Below are positions 16,901-24,367 of a stretch of 64,000 bases of DNA, piece by piece. The stretch comes from Dokdonella_A sp044227025 (GTDB lineage Bacteria; Pseudomonadota; Gammaproteobacteria; Xanthomonadales; Rhodanobacteraceae): positions 248,001-312,000 of the forward strand of contig NZ_JBGAFX010000004.1 of NCBI RefSeq assembly GCF_044227025.1, in the 5' to 3' direction. Position numbers and translations under genes: made by a program. Under the pieces are notes generated by a model, which worked only from the letters and a program-made list of their open reading frames with translations, was not told where the DNA came from and searched no databases. The number at the start of each line of letters is the position of its first letter. Positions within the stretch are counted from its first letter, which is position 1.

Positions 16901-17138
16901 TGTACATCATGTTCTCGACGCCGTTGATCGCTTCCTCGAGCGGCGTCGACACGGTGTCGGCGATCACTTTCGGATTGGCGCCCGGGTACACCGTGCGCAC
17001 GATCACCGACGGCGGAACGACCTCGGGGTATTCACTGATCGGCAGGATCGGGATCGCGATCAGGCCGGCGGCGAAGATCACGATCGACAGCACCGCCGCG
17101 AAGATCGGCCGGTCGATGAAAAATCTGGAAAAGTCCAT
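13980..17138 (-). CDS. RND multidrug efflux pump, HAE1 family (MexF-like)
   Basis: This 1052-aa inner-membrane transporter has the usual HAE1 size. The start MDFSRFFIDRPIFAAVLSIV is typical. TM4 carries the two proton-relay aspartates in GIVVDDAIVVVENVERN, and TM10 has the lysine region GLACKNAILIVEFARE. Two large periplasmic porter regions lie between TM1-2 and TM7-8. The ATG at 17138 is chosen over upstream in-frame codons because all family members begin MDFSRFF. It sits in the order adaptor, pump, outer-membrane factor, and the closest resemblance is to MexF/BepE-type pumps. A divergent LysR gene supports a MexEF-OprN-like arrangement. Confidence 0.95.
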   Translation of the reverse strand: MDFSRFFIDRPIFAAVLSIVIFAAGLIAIPILPISEYPEVVPPSVIVRTVYPGANPKVIADTVSTPLEEAINGVENMMYIKSVAGSDGVLQMTVTFRPGTDADDAAVRVQNRVAQALARLPEDVRRQGVTTQKQSPTFLMVVHLTSPDGKYDTLYLRNYARMHVKDSLARLPGVGDAQIFGGGDYAMRAWLDPDKVASRGLTASDVVGAMREQNVQVSAGQLGAEPMPNSNFLTLINAQGRLKSVEEFGGIVLKAGADGEIVRLSDVARLELGAGDYTLRSQLDGKNAVGIGVFQAPGANALEIQKNVIANMDEIAKRFPAGIKYEAVYDTTIFVRDSIKAVVSTLLEAVLLVVLVVILFLQTWRASIIPLIAVPVSIVGTFGALYLLGFSINTLSLFGLVLAIGIVVDDAIVVVENVERNIEEGRTPLEAAHQAMREVSGPIIAIALVLCAVFVPMAFLSGVTGQFYKQFAVTIAISTVISAINSLTLSPALAARLLKSHDAPKDALSRLIDRLFGWVFRPFNRFFKRNSERYQGGVSRTLGRRGAVFVVYAVLLVATGMMFRVVPPGFIPTQDKLYLIAGVKTPEGSSIERTDALLKKVADIAMKTEGVAHSVAFPGLNALQFTNTPNTGVVFFPLKPFSERHRSAAEIVGEINQKIAGLQDGFTFALMPPPILGLGNGNGYQAFIEDRDNLGYGALQTAVQSMQGAIAQTPGMGFPISSYQANVPQLDAEVDRVKAKAQGVSLTELFDTLQTYLGSVYVNDFNQFGRTWQVIAQADGSFRDSVEDIAKLRTRNNRGEMVPIGSMVKIHQTYGPDPVLRYNGYPAADLAGEGDPSLLSSAQAMGIVAATADKVLPNGMKIEWTDLSYQQVTQGNAALIVFPLAILLAFLVLAALYESWTLPLAVILIVPMCMLAALLGVKLTGGDNNVFVQVGLVVLMGLACKNAILIVEFARELEMQGKGIVEAALESCRLRLRPIVMTSIAFIAGTVPLVLSHGAGAEVRAATGITVFSGMIGVTLFGLFLTPVFYVALRKLFGSRPLVSHHLEVSHA

Positions 17139-17300
17139 GGTTTGTCCTTGCGCGGCACGCGGCCGCATCGAAGCCCGCTCCCGCACGGGAGCCTTCAGTC
17201 GTGTGGATCAAAGCGACACCGGCGCGCGAACGCGCGTCCAGGTCGAACCCGCATCCGTTTCGCATCGCCCCCTCCGCGCGGGAGGAGGCGATGCACCCGC
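17139..17300. other. Gap between efflux adaptor and pump genes
   Basis: This spacer is 162 bp with GC-rich palindromic stretches (GCTCCCGCACGGGAGC near 17176-17191 and CCTCCGCGCGGGAGG near 17271-17285). These could attenuate or process the operon transcript. No gene is seen. Confidence 0.5.
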
Positions 17301-18500
17301 TTACTTCATGGCGACCGGATCCTTGCCCGGCGCGGCGCCTTCTTCCATCGCGATCGTCTTCGGCTGCACCGGCATTCCGGGGAAGAAGATCTTCTGCATG
17401 CCGCGGATGATCACCGCGTCCTGCGCGTCGAGGCCGGAATCGACCACGCGCAGGCCGTCGATGACGCGACCGGCCACGATGTCCTTGCGCACCGCCTTGT
17501 TGTCGGGGCCGAGCACGTAGACGTACTTGCGGTCCTGGTCGGTCAGCACCGCCTTGTCGTCGACCAGCATCGCCTTGAACTCGGCGCTGCCCTCGAGCTG
17601 CACGCGCGCGAACAGGCCGGGCGTAAGGGCGCGGTCGGCATTCGGCAGCACCGCGCGCGCATGGATGGTGCCGGTCGTGCTGTCGATCCGGTTGTCGATG
17701 AAGTCGACCGTGCCGACGTGCGGATACCCGTCCTCGTTGGCGAGGCCAACCCGCACCGGATTGCGCAGCTCGGCGCGCTGGCCCTTGCGGGCGAGGTCGG
17801 CATAGCGCAGATAAGCCTGCTCGTCGCCTTCGAAATCGACATACATCGGGTCCATCGAGACGACCGTGGTGAGCAGGGTTTCGTCGGCGCGCGCGAGGTT
17901 GCCGATCGTGACCAGCGCGCGGCCGGTGCGCCCGGCGATCGGCGAGCGCACTTCGGTGAACTGCAGGTCGAGTTCGGCGGTGGCAACCGCGGCTTCGGCG
18001 GCGCGCACGGCCGCGTTGCCCTGCGCGACGGCGGCATGGCGCGTGTCGAACTCCTCGCGCGAGATCGCCTTCGCCGTGACCAGGGTCTGCGCCCGCGCAT
18101 CCTGGGTCTGCGCGAGCTGCGCTTCGCTGCGCGCACGCGCGAGGTCGGCCTGCGCCTTGGCGAGTTGGGCGCGATACGGTCGCTGGTCGATCACGAACAG
18201 CAGGTCGCCCTTGCCGACTTCACGACCTTCAACATAGGCGACCTTGTCGACGTAGCCACTGACGCGCGGCCGCAGCTCGACCGTCTGCACCGCGGCGACG
18301 CGGCCGGTGAAGTCGTCCCACTGGCGCACGTTCTTGACCAGCACCTGGGCCACGCTGACCTCGGGCGGCGGGGGCATCGCGGCACCGCCTGGAGCCGCAT
18401 GGCTGCTGCAACCGGCGGCGATCGCCGCTGCCACGCCCGCAGCGAGGGCTAGGGCAGCGGGCCGCAAATGGAACTTTGCAAAGGCGGTGTGCGGATTCAT
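17301..18500 (-). CDS. RND efflux periplasmic adaptor (MexE/AcrA-like) lipoprotein
   Basis: This 399-aa protein is taken from ATG 18500, with GAGG nine bases upstream. The signal peptide ends in the lipobox AAAIAAGCSSHAAP. Then come the biotinyl-lipoyl half motifs (GRVAAVQTVELRPRVSGYVD and VRSPIAGRTGRALVTIGNLA), a coiled-coil hairpin between them and a C-terminal beta-barrel/membrane-proximal part. It links pump and outer-membrane channel. It is first in the operon, 162 bp before the pump gene, and is divergent from the LysR regulator. Confidence 0.93.
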   Translation of the reverse strand: MNPHTAFAKFHLRPAALALAAGVAAAIAAGCSSHAAPGGAAMPPPPEVSVAQVLVKNVRQWDDFTGRVAAVQTVELRPRVSGYVDKVAYVEGREVGKGDLLFVIDQRPYRAQLAKAQADLARARSEAQLAQTQDARAQTLVTAKAISREEFDTRHAAVAQGNAAVRAAEAAVATAELDLQFTEVRSPIAGRTGRALVTIGNLARADETLLTTVVSMDPMYVDFEGDEQAYLRYADLARKGQRAELRNPVRVGLANEDGYPHVGTVDFIDNRIDSTTGTIHARAVLPNADRALTPGLFARVQLEGSAEFKAMLVDDKAVLTDQDRKYVYVLGPDNKAVRKDIVAGRVIDGLRVVDSGLDAQDAVIIRGMQKIFFPGMPVQPKTIAMEEGAAPGKDPVAMK

Positions 18501-18789
18501 CAGGTGTACCTCATGGCATTTTCGAAGGATCGGGGGTGCTCGGCGGCGCGGCTGACCGTGCAGCGTCATGCGGCGGCGCCGTTTGCGGCTATTCGTTTCT
18601 TGCGCAGCGTCCCGGGCTGGCGCCAGTCCATTCATCGACGTTCGGCCGCGGCACGGATCGACAGCGGGCGGTATCGGCGTGGCTCGTTGGCCTCGCGCAA
18701 TGGAGTAAGGGCGGAGATTCATGTTCAATAGAGCTTGAAAGCGGGAATGACCGTCCCGACATCGGGCCAATCCCCGACCGGAGTCCAGC
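18501..18789. promoter_or_regulatory. Divergent regulatory region between efflux operon and LysR gene
   Basis: The 289 bp separating the divergent adaptor and LysR genes must contain both promoters. A LysR-type operator is expected here from the gene arrangement, but I could not pick a convincing T-N11-A palindrome or sigma70 boxes by eye. A run of lower GC at 18716-18740 is the likeliest promoter zone for the LysR gene. Confidence 0.45.
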
Positions 18790-19818
18790 ATGGCCCGAGA
18801 CCTCAACGACACGCTGATCTTCGTAAGGGTGGTCGAACATGGCAGTTTCATTGCAGCCGCGCGCGCGCTGCGGCTGCCGAAGACCTCGGTTTCGCGCAAG
18901 GTGCAGGAGCTGGAGGAACGCCTCGGCGCGCAACTCCTGCATCGCACGACGCGCAAGCTCGGCCTGACCGAGGCGGGCACGATCTATTTCGAGCATTGCC
19001 AGCAGATTGCGCGCCAGCTCGACGAAGCCGAGAGCGCGGTCGGCCAGTTGCAGGGCGGACCCCGCGGCTGGCTGCGGGTGACCGCTCCGTACTCGATCGG
19101 CATCACCTGGGTCGCACCGCTGCTGAGCGAGTTCTACGCGCTGCATCCGGAACTCAAGGTCGAAATGGTCCTGACCCAGGAACCGCTCGACCTGATCGCG
19201 AAGGAAATCGATGTCGGCCTGCGCGTCGGCAACCTGCCCGACTCCAACCTCGCCGCGCGCCGCCTCGCCGTATTCCGCACCCAGGTCTACGCGAGCCCGC
19301 TCTACCTGCAACGCTTCGGCGAGCCGCTGCACCCGGATGAACTGCCGCGCCACCGCACGCTTGCGATGCACAAGTCGCGCAACAACGGCGACTACACCTG
19401 GACACTCGGCGACGGCGAACGCTACATCGACTACAAGGTCAACCCGATCCTCGTCGCGAACGATCCCGCGCCGCTGATCGGCGCGCTGCTGGGCGGGGAA
19501 GGCCTGATGCTGGCCAGCGACGTCACCGCCAAGCCTTATGCCGAGCTCGGCCACGTGCAGCGCGTGCTCGCCGGCTGGACCGGACCCGAGGTCGATTTCA
19601 ATGCGGTCTTCTCGCGCGGCCGCGTGCCGTCGCCGAAGGTGCGCGCGTTCGTCGACTTCCTGGTCGAACGCCTCAACTTCGACGCCGACTACATGCACAC
19701 GCTCTGCCCGAACGAGCGCGCCCGCGCAGCAGGCGGCGACGCAAAGGCGACGGTCAAGCAACAACTTGCGCAGGCCGACGCGGTGGTGAAGCGGGCGCTG
19801 GCAGAGATCGGAGATTGA
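18790..19818 (+). CDS. LysR-family transcriptional regulator of the efflux operon
   Basis: This 342-aa protein has an N-terminal winged helix (FVRVVEHGSFIAAARALRLP, then KTSVSRKVQELEERLGAQLL) followed by a LysR substrate-binding domain starting around residue 90 (LRVTAPYSIGITWVAPLLSE). It belongs to the CrgA/AaeR-like branch by its RLLxRTTRK-type linker. The C-terminal 35 residues extend past the usual end. It is transcribed divergently from the RND operon, the classical position of a local regulator (MexT-like role inferred). The inducer is unknown. Confidence 0.92.
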   Translation: MARDLNDTLIFVRVVEHGSFIAAARALRLPKTSVSRKVQELEERLGAQLLHRTTRKLGLTEAGTIYFEHCQQIARQLDEAESAVGQLQGGPRGWLRVTAPYSIGITWVAPLLSEFYALHPELKVEMVLTQEPLDLIAKEIDVGLRVGNLPDSNLAARRLAVFRTQVYASPLYLQRFGEPLHPDELPRHRTLAMHKSRNNGDYTWTLGDGERYIDYKVNPILVANDPAPLIGALLGGEGLMLASDVTAKPYAELGHVQRVLAGWTGPEVDFNAVFSRGRVPSPKVRAFVDFLVERLNFDADYMHTLCPNERARAAGGDAKATVKQQLAQADAVVKRALAEIGD

Positions 19819-19819
19819 C

Positions 19820-19987
19820 GTAGGGTGGGCTCAAGCCCACCTTGCGCGGCTCATGCACGAAGCCGGTGGGCCAGGGTCCACCCTACGAGGCTGTGCTTTC
19901 GTAGGGCGGGTCGAGCGCGCAGCGCGAGTCCCGCCGCATGCCGCGACCACCGGCCCGGCGGCACGCGCTACGCGCGTACCGCCCTAC
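19820..19987. repeat. Two GTAGGGYGGG palindromic repeat units
   Basis: The first unit (19820-19887) starts GTAGGGTGGGCTCAAGCCCA and ends in CCACCCTAC. The second (19901-19987) starts GTAGGGCGGGTCGAGCGCG and ends ACCGCCCTAC. They belong to the same dispersed family as 3230-3615 and lie just after the LysR stop codon. Confidence 0.85.
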
Positions 19988-20021
19988 GACATCGCGGCTT
20001 CCGTTGCTCCCGCAACACCTG

Positions 20022-20549
20022 TCAATCGAGCGTGTAATCGAACACGTACGAATGCGCGCCGCCGTCGGCAATCACGATCGTCATGGACCCGCCGAGGCCG
20101 ACGAGTTCGCCGGTGCCCGAATCCGGGACCACCTTGATACCCTGCGTCGCCACGCCGCGCGCCATCGTGCAACTGTGCTGGAGTACGAACGTGCCTCTTC
20201 GTCCATCGAGCGTTCCGTCCACACGCTCGATCGCGACATAGCCGGCCGAGGTCGGTTCGGCGGTGCGGAACGAAATCATCTCGCCCTGGCTGGTCGCCTC
20301 GAGCGCGCCCTGGAAGCGTTTGTCGAGCGCCATGCGGCCGATGCCAGCGGCTTCCGCCTGCGGGTTGTCGGCCTTCTGCGGGATGATCTTGACGTCGAAC
20401 GGTCCGCTCGCGCGATGGTTCATGGGGACTCCTTTGTCGGTGGCGCTGGCGATGGTCGCCGGCTGTTCGGTCGCACCCGCCGGCAGCGGGCCAGCGAGCG
20501 CGAACACGACAACGCAGATGCGCATTCTCGCGTAGAGTGGACTGGCCAT
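20022..20549 (-). CDS. Secreted DUF3224-like protein
   Basis: This protein is 175 aa from ATG 20549; ATG 20525 is also possible. The N terminus is a signal peptide (MRICVVVFALAGPLPAGATE). The rest matches the DUF3224 pattern: HRASGPFDVKIIPQ, GRMALDKRFQGALEATSQGE, TAGYVAIERV-type strand, GTLDGRRGTFVLQHSCTMAR and a closing strand. DUF3224 proteins are small antiparallel beta barrels of unknown function, often near AraC or DNA-repair genes and normally cytoplasmic; the export signal here is notable. It is divergent from the AraC gene, with 87 bp between starts. Confidence 0.82.
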   Translation of the reverse strand: MASPLYARMRICVVVFALAGPLPAGATEQPATIASATDKGVPMNHRASGPFDVKIIPQKADNPQAEAAGIGRMALDKRFQGALEATSQGEMISFRTAEPTSAGYVAIERVDGTLDGRRGTFVLQHSCTMARGVATQGIKVVPDSGTGELVGLGGSMTIVIADGGAHSYVFDYTLD

Positions 20550-20636
20550 GCTCGCCCTCATGGTGACGAGGGCGCATTCGAGCAGGATCGCGAAGATGAG
20601 GATTGGAAAAACGCGACGGCACGCGGAAACGCGGCG

Positions 20637-21440
20637 ATGGTGAACTTCGGTCCCGGCCATGCACGTGGCATCCTGCATCGCGTCGCGCCGGTCGAACGCT
20701 TCCACCACGCACGGCACCCGGCCGACGGGCCGCTGGCCGCCTTCGTGCAGCACTACTGGATCGTGCGCTGGAACCTCGCCGGCCACGCGCCGCAACGGCA
20801 GGAAACGCTGCCGCACCCGAATGCCTATCTCGTGTTCGAACCGGAAAGCGCGCTCGTCGCCGGGGTCGCGACCGGACGCTGGACGCGGCTGCTCGAGGGC
20901 GACAGTTTCGCGTTCGGCGTGAAGTTCCGCCCGGGCGGGCTGCGTCCGTTCCTCGGCCGCGCGGTTTCAGCCCTGACCGATTGCCGGCTTCCACTGGGCG
21001 ACGTGTTCGGCGACGAGCAGGGCCTGCACGCCCGCGTGGTCGCATGCAGCGACGAACGGGCGATGATCGATATCGTGCAGGCATTCCTGCTCGAACGCAT
21101 GCCCGCGCCGGACCCGCAGGTCGATCGCATCGCGACACTCGTTGCCGAGGTCGAGACGGATCGCACGCTGACCCGTGCCGCTGCGCTCGCCGCGCGTCAC
21201 GGCACCAGCCTGCGCGCACTGCAACGCCTGTTCGACGACTACGTTGGCGTCGGCCCGAAATGGGTCATCAACCGCTATCGCCTGCACGAAGCCGTCGACC
21301 GCCTCGCCGACGGCGACAAGGTCGACTGGACCGCGCTTGCTCTCGACCTCGGCTATTTCGACCAGGCGCATTTCATTCGCGACTTTCGCAGCCTGGTCGG
21401 GCGCACGCCGGGAGAATTCGCGCGCGACCTGCGCAAATGA
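20637..21440 (+). CDS. AraC-family transcriptional regulator
   Basis: This 267-aa protein begins MVNFGPGHARGILHRVAPVE. The N-terminal part (PLAAFVQHYWIVRW and FAFGVKFRPGGLRPFLGR) matches the DUF6597-type sensor domain of many AraC regulators. The C-terminal 100 residues hold two helix-turn-helix units (AALAARHGTSLRALQRLFDD, then ALALDLGYFDQAHFIRDFRS) and the closing GRTPGEFARDL. The start at 20637 avoids overlap with the divergent DUF3224 gene. Such regulators often control the divergent neighbour, which is inferred here. Confidence 0.9.
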   Translation: MVNFGPGHARGILHRVAPVERFHHARHPADGPLAAFVQHYWIVRWNLAGHAPQRQETLPHPNAYLVFEPESALVAGVATGRWTRLLEGDSFAFGVKFRPGGLRPFLGRAVSALTDCRLPLGDVFGDEQGLHARVVACSDERAMIDIVQAFLLERMPAPDPQVDRIATLVAEVETDRTLTRAAALAARHGTSLRALQRLFDDYVGVGPKWVINRYRLHEAVDRLADGDKVDWTALALDLGYFDQAHFIRDFRSLVGRTPGEFARDLRK

Positions 21441-21512
21441 CGGGGCGGCGCGATTCGCCATGCCTGCCACCCCATGCGTGATAACGCAGCTCGTGCGGCG
21501 TATGCTGCTCGC

Positions 21513-21845
21513 ATGCGCACCTTCATCGTCCTGCTCGCCCTGCAACTGATCGCCTGCGCCACGGCGACCTCGGCGCCGCGCCTGCTCGGCCCGCCGATCA
21601 AGGCCGATGCCGTCGACTACAGCTGCGCGACCGACGCCGACTGCGCGATCAAGGACATCGGCAACTGCTGCGGCAGCTATCCGACCTGCGTGAACCAGGC
21701 AAGTCCGACGTTCCCCGACAAGGTGCGCGAAGAGTGCGCGAAGAACCACACGGCCGGCGTCTGCGGCCATCCGGACGTCAAGGGCTGCAGCTGCATCGAG
21801 GGACGTTGCAGCAATGTGCTCGAAGGCGACGGCGCGAAACACTGA
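21513..21845 (+). CDS. Small cysteine-rich exported protein
   Basis: This 110-aa protein starts MRTFIVLLALQLIACATATS, a signal sequence with a possible lipobox (QLIAC). The mature part carries about ten cysteines in a pattern C-x5-DC, NCCG, C-x-N, EEC, VCG, GCSC, RCSN, suggesting several disulfides outside the cytoplasm. I do not recognise a named family; secreted small proteins with a CCG-centred motif occur in many environmental bacteria. It ends 3 bp from the convergent acyltransferase gene. Confidence 0.72.
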   Translation: MRTFIVLLALQLIACATATSAPRLLGPPIKADAVDYSCATDADCAIKDIGNCCGSYPTCVNQASPTFPDKVREECAKNHTAGVCGHPDVKGCSCIEGRCSNVLEGDGAKH

Positions 21846-21848
21846 CCA

Positions 21849-23045
21849 TCAGTCCGGCGCGAGCGCGGGGCGTGCGGGCGCGTCGTTCGACCGATGCTTG
21901 CTTTGCACGAGGCGTTCCCACGGCAGCGACCACGCGCGCGCGACGAGCGCACCGAGCGCCCACGCGCCGAGCACGCCGGGGACGTAGGCGAGGAAGCTCC
22001 AGTACGGCGCGATGCCGCTCGCTTTCCACATCGCGACGACCGCGAACACCACGAACATGTGGCCGAGGTAGATCTCGTAGCTGAGGCGTCCGAACGAGCG
22101 CAGCCACGCCGTGCCCGCGAGCGCGCGCCGGCCTTCGCGATCGAGACCGACTGCGAGGCAAGCGACCGAGAGCGTCAGAACCAGCATCACGCCGTTGCCG
22201 ATCCACGACCACCACCAGCCCTCGACGAACAGCACGCTCGCGAGTCCGAGCGAACCGCCGATGACGAACGCGCGATCGAGCCACGCGGGTCGCGCGGGCC
22301 AGCGTGCCGCCGCAAGCGCCGCGATGACGCCCGTCGCGATCGCTGCCATGCCCGGCAGGTACGCCTTCTCCTGCCAGATCTCGTTGCCCTCCAGCGCGGC
22401 GCGCGTCGCCGGCAGCGACAACGCGAGCGCGGCGAGCAAGGCGACCAGCACGCGCTCGCTGCGCACGACGAGGCACACCAGCGGAAAGCCGAGATAGAAC
22501 ACTTCCTCGATCGAGAGCGACCACAGCACGTCCCAGCCCCCCGGAAGATAACCGGTGACGCCCTCGTACCAGTTGAGATGCAGGCCGGCGACCGCGAGGA
22601 CCGCGCGGCCGAGCGACTGGCCGTCGCGCTGGATCACGTAGTCCGTGGCGCCCGCCAGGTGCAGCAGCGACAGCACGGCCACCAGCAACACCAGGCACGG
22701 CACGATGCGCGCGGCACGGCGCCGGTAGAACGCACCGGCGTCGATGCGCGCGAGCGTGCCCCAGCGGCGGATCGAATGGCCCGCAATCAAGAACCCGGAC
22801 AGCACGAAGAACACGAACACCGCCTCGTACCCGTTCCAGTTCAACGCGGAAAGGATGCGCCGCGGCACGAACTCGTCGAGCGCGCTCGCCTTCAGCGGCA
22901 GGCGCAAGCCGATGTGGTGCAGCACGACGAGCAGGATCGACAGTCCGCGCAGCAGGTCGAGGCCGGGATTGCGCGAAATGCTCGATGCGACGTCCTGCGG
23001 ATTTTCCACGCCTTGCACCTTCGTTCTGCCTCGACCGGCGCGCAT
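21849..23045 (-). CDS. Acyltransferase 3 family membrane protein (OafA-like)
   Basis: This protein is 398 aa with about ten membrane segments. The N-terminal signature GLDLLRGLSILLVVLHHIG contains the catalytic-type histidine pair region and R of acyltransferase 3 proteins, and SGFLI follows about 50 residues later. Middle motifs WSLSIEEVFYLGFPLV and the end LSYEIYLGHMFVV are typical. The family O-acylates sugars of O-antigen, exopolysaccharide or peptidoglycan, and the acceptor is unknown here. The ATG at 23045 gives a short cytoplasmic leader before TM1; a later GTG is possible. Confidence 0.9.
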   Translation of the reverse strand: MRAGRGRTKVQGVENPQDVASSISRNPGLDLLRGLSILLVVLHHIGLRLPLKASALDEFVPRRILSALNWNGYEAVFVFFVLSGFLIAGHSIRRWGTLARIDAGAFYRRRAARIVPCLVLLVAVLSLLHLAGATDYVIQRDGQSLGRAVLAVAGLHLNWYEGVTGYLPGGWDVLWSLSIEEVFYLGFPLVCLVVRSERVLVALLAALALSLPATRAALEGNEIWQEKAYLPGMAAIATGVIAALAAARWPARPAWLDRAFVIGGSLGLASVLFVEGWWWSWIGNGVMLVLTLSVACLAVGLDREGRRALAGTAWLRSFGRLSYEIYLGHMFVVFAVVAMWKASGIAPYWSFLAYVPGVLGAWALGALVARAWSLPWERLVQSKHRSNDAPARPALAPD

Positions 23046-23089
23046 GGTGGAGCGCGGCGCGCGCGTTGGCAACCGGTGGATTCCCGCCC

Positions 23090-23365
23090 TTCGACTCCGG
23101 CGCCGCCGCGCCTGCGCGGTGAATGAAGACCCAGGGATCCGTTCGTGTCGAGCGCAGCCGAGCAAGGCTCCGCGGGCAGATCTACACCACAAGCGTTCGC
23201 GTCGAGCCGCGGCGCAAGGCTCCGCGGAGTCGAAACACACCACATCCGTTCGCGTTGAGCGCAGCGAGCGACAGCGAGCGCAGTCGAAACGCCCGCGGCC
23301 CCTCTACGCCGGCGTGACGGACCCTTCGACTTCGCGCCTTCGGCGCTGCGCTCAGGGCGAACGGG
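23090..23365. repeat. Dispersed-repeat cluster, no gene
   Basis: Several partial copies of repeats of the kind CCCTTCGACT...CTCAGGGCGAAC are stacked here (23140-23240 twice, 23250-23310, 23329-23364), with alternating CGTTCGCGT and GAGTCGAAAC edges. They are short palindrome-related intergenic elements. No start codon with a credible product lies inside. Confidence 0.55.
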
Positions 23366-23498
23366 TTTCGGGTTTCGGGTTTCGGGTTTCGGGTTTCGGG
23401 TTTCGAGTTTCGGGTTTCGGGTTTCGGGTTTCGAGTTTCGAGTTTCGAGTTTCGAGTTTCGAGTTTCGGGTTTCGGGTTTCGGGTTTCGGGTTTCGGG
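23366..23498. repeat. 7-bp tandem repeat, 19 units
   Basis: Exactly 19 consecutive heptamers are present, each TTTCGGG or TTTCGAG (order: 5 GGG, 1 GAG, 3 GGG, 5 GAG, 5 GGG type). The array lies 80 bp upstream of the deaminase gene. Such perfect short arrays change length by slippage. A promoter-spacing role is possible but not shown. Confidence 0.95.
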
Positions 23499-23578
23499 TT
23501 GGAGCGGGCCGAACGCCCTGATTGCGGCAACGCGGGCCGGACACTAACCTCGCAACGACCACCGACCAAGGGTTCGCC

Positions 23579-24139
23579 ATGCCGAATGCCGCGATCACCC
23601 TCACCCTGCCCGCATGGATCGAACAGGAATTCGATCCCGCGCAGGTCCACGCCGGCAACGAGGCGCGCGTCGCGCTCGCGATCCGCCTCGCGCGGCGCAA
23701 TGTCGAACACGGCACCGGTGGCCCGTTCGGCGCCGCAGTGTTCGATGCAGACGGCCACGTGGTCGCGTACGGCGTGAATCGCGTGATGCCGGAATCGTGT
23801 TCGGTTGCACACGCCGAGATGATGGCATTCATGGGCGCGCAGACGAAACTGCGCCGGCACCGCCTCAACGAGGGCGGCCAGCGCTACGTGCTCGCGACCA
23901 GCGCGCAACCGTGTTGCCAGTGCTACGGCGCGAGCTTCTGGGCCGGCATCGACGAACTCCTGATTGGCGCGCGCTCGAGCGACGTGATGGAACTCAGCGA
24001 GTTCGATGAAGGCCCGCTGCCGGCCGACTGGATCGGCGAACTTGAACGGCGCGGCATCGCGGTGCGGCGCGACATCCTGCGCGACGAGGCGCGTGAGGTA
24101 TTCCATCTCTACGCGCGTGCAGGCGGCTCGAGTTATTGA
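23579..24139 (+). CDS. Nucleoside/guanine deaminase-like CMP/dCMP-type deaminase
   Basis: This 186-aa zinc deaminase has HAEMMAF, supplying a zinc histidine and the proton-shuttle glutamate, and later QPCCQCYGASFW, supplying the two zinc cysteines. GGPFGAAVFDADG near residue 45 is typical of the nucleoside deaminase (TadA/GuaD) branch. The C terminus is DILRDEAREVFHLYARAGGS. The start at 23579 is the first ATG after the 7-bp repeat. Guanine deaminase is the best guess; tRNA adenosine deaminase is less likely because of the long N and C extensions. A decayed copy of its 3' end follows. Confidence 0.85.
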   Translation: MPNAAITLTLPAWIEQEFDPAQVHAGNEARVALAIRLARRNVEHGTGGPFGAAVFDADGHVVAYGVNRVMPESCSVAHAEMMAFMGAQTKLRRHRLNEGGQRYVLATSAQPCCQCYGASFWAGIDELLIGARSSDVMELSEFDEGPLPADWIGELERRGIAVRRDILRDEAREVFHLYARAGGSSY

Positions 24140-24161
24140 ATCCCAAGAGTGTCGCGCTGAA

Positions 24162-24201
24162 CGGTGGGACGCGCCGCTGCGCGGCTGTTGTCCCACCCTA
24201 C
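24162..24201. repeat. 40-bp palindromic repeat, left copy
   Basis: This copy starts CGGTGGGACGCGCCGC and ends TTGTCCCACCCTAC. The same 40 bases occur in the same orientation at 26669-26708, so the pair brackets the RCC1-repeat gene. The ends match the GTAGGGTGGG family. Confidence 0.9.
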
Positions 24202-24204
24202 ATT

Positions 24205-24311
24205 GGCGCGAACTCGGGCGGCGCGGCATCGCGGTGCGGCGCGACATAGTGCGCGACGAGGCGCGCGTTGTCTTCCATTGGCATGTACGATCCGAATGGG
24301 CGGCAGATTGA
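24205..24311 (+). pseudogene. Decayed duplicate of the deaminase 3' end
   Basis: Bases 24205-24280 match the deaminase gene at about 24036-24110 with few differences. In the corresponding frame the fragment reads GRRGIAVRRDIVRDEARVVF against ERRGIAVRRDILRDEAREVF of the intact gene, then diverges. There is no start and no zinc motif. It is a partial tandem duplication separated from its source by the 40-bp repeat. Confidence 0.75.
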
Positions 24312-24367
24312 ATGCGCTCCGCAGCGCCGCGGGGCACACATGCCAGGACCGGTTATCAGGAGTTCCC

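Noticed and set aside
13959..18452. A 1497-codon plus-strand open frame across the efflux operon
   Set aside because: It is antisense to three clearly homologous efflux genes; its translation is low-complexity Arg/Asp/His typical of GC-rich shadow frames.
23366..23498. CRISPR or telomere-like array
   Set aside because: Seven-base units without spacers in the middle of a chromosome segment; simple slippage repeat.
24205..24311. Separate small gene
   Set aside because: Matches the end of the preceding deaminase and has no start or zinc motif of its own.
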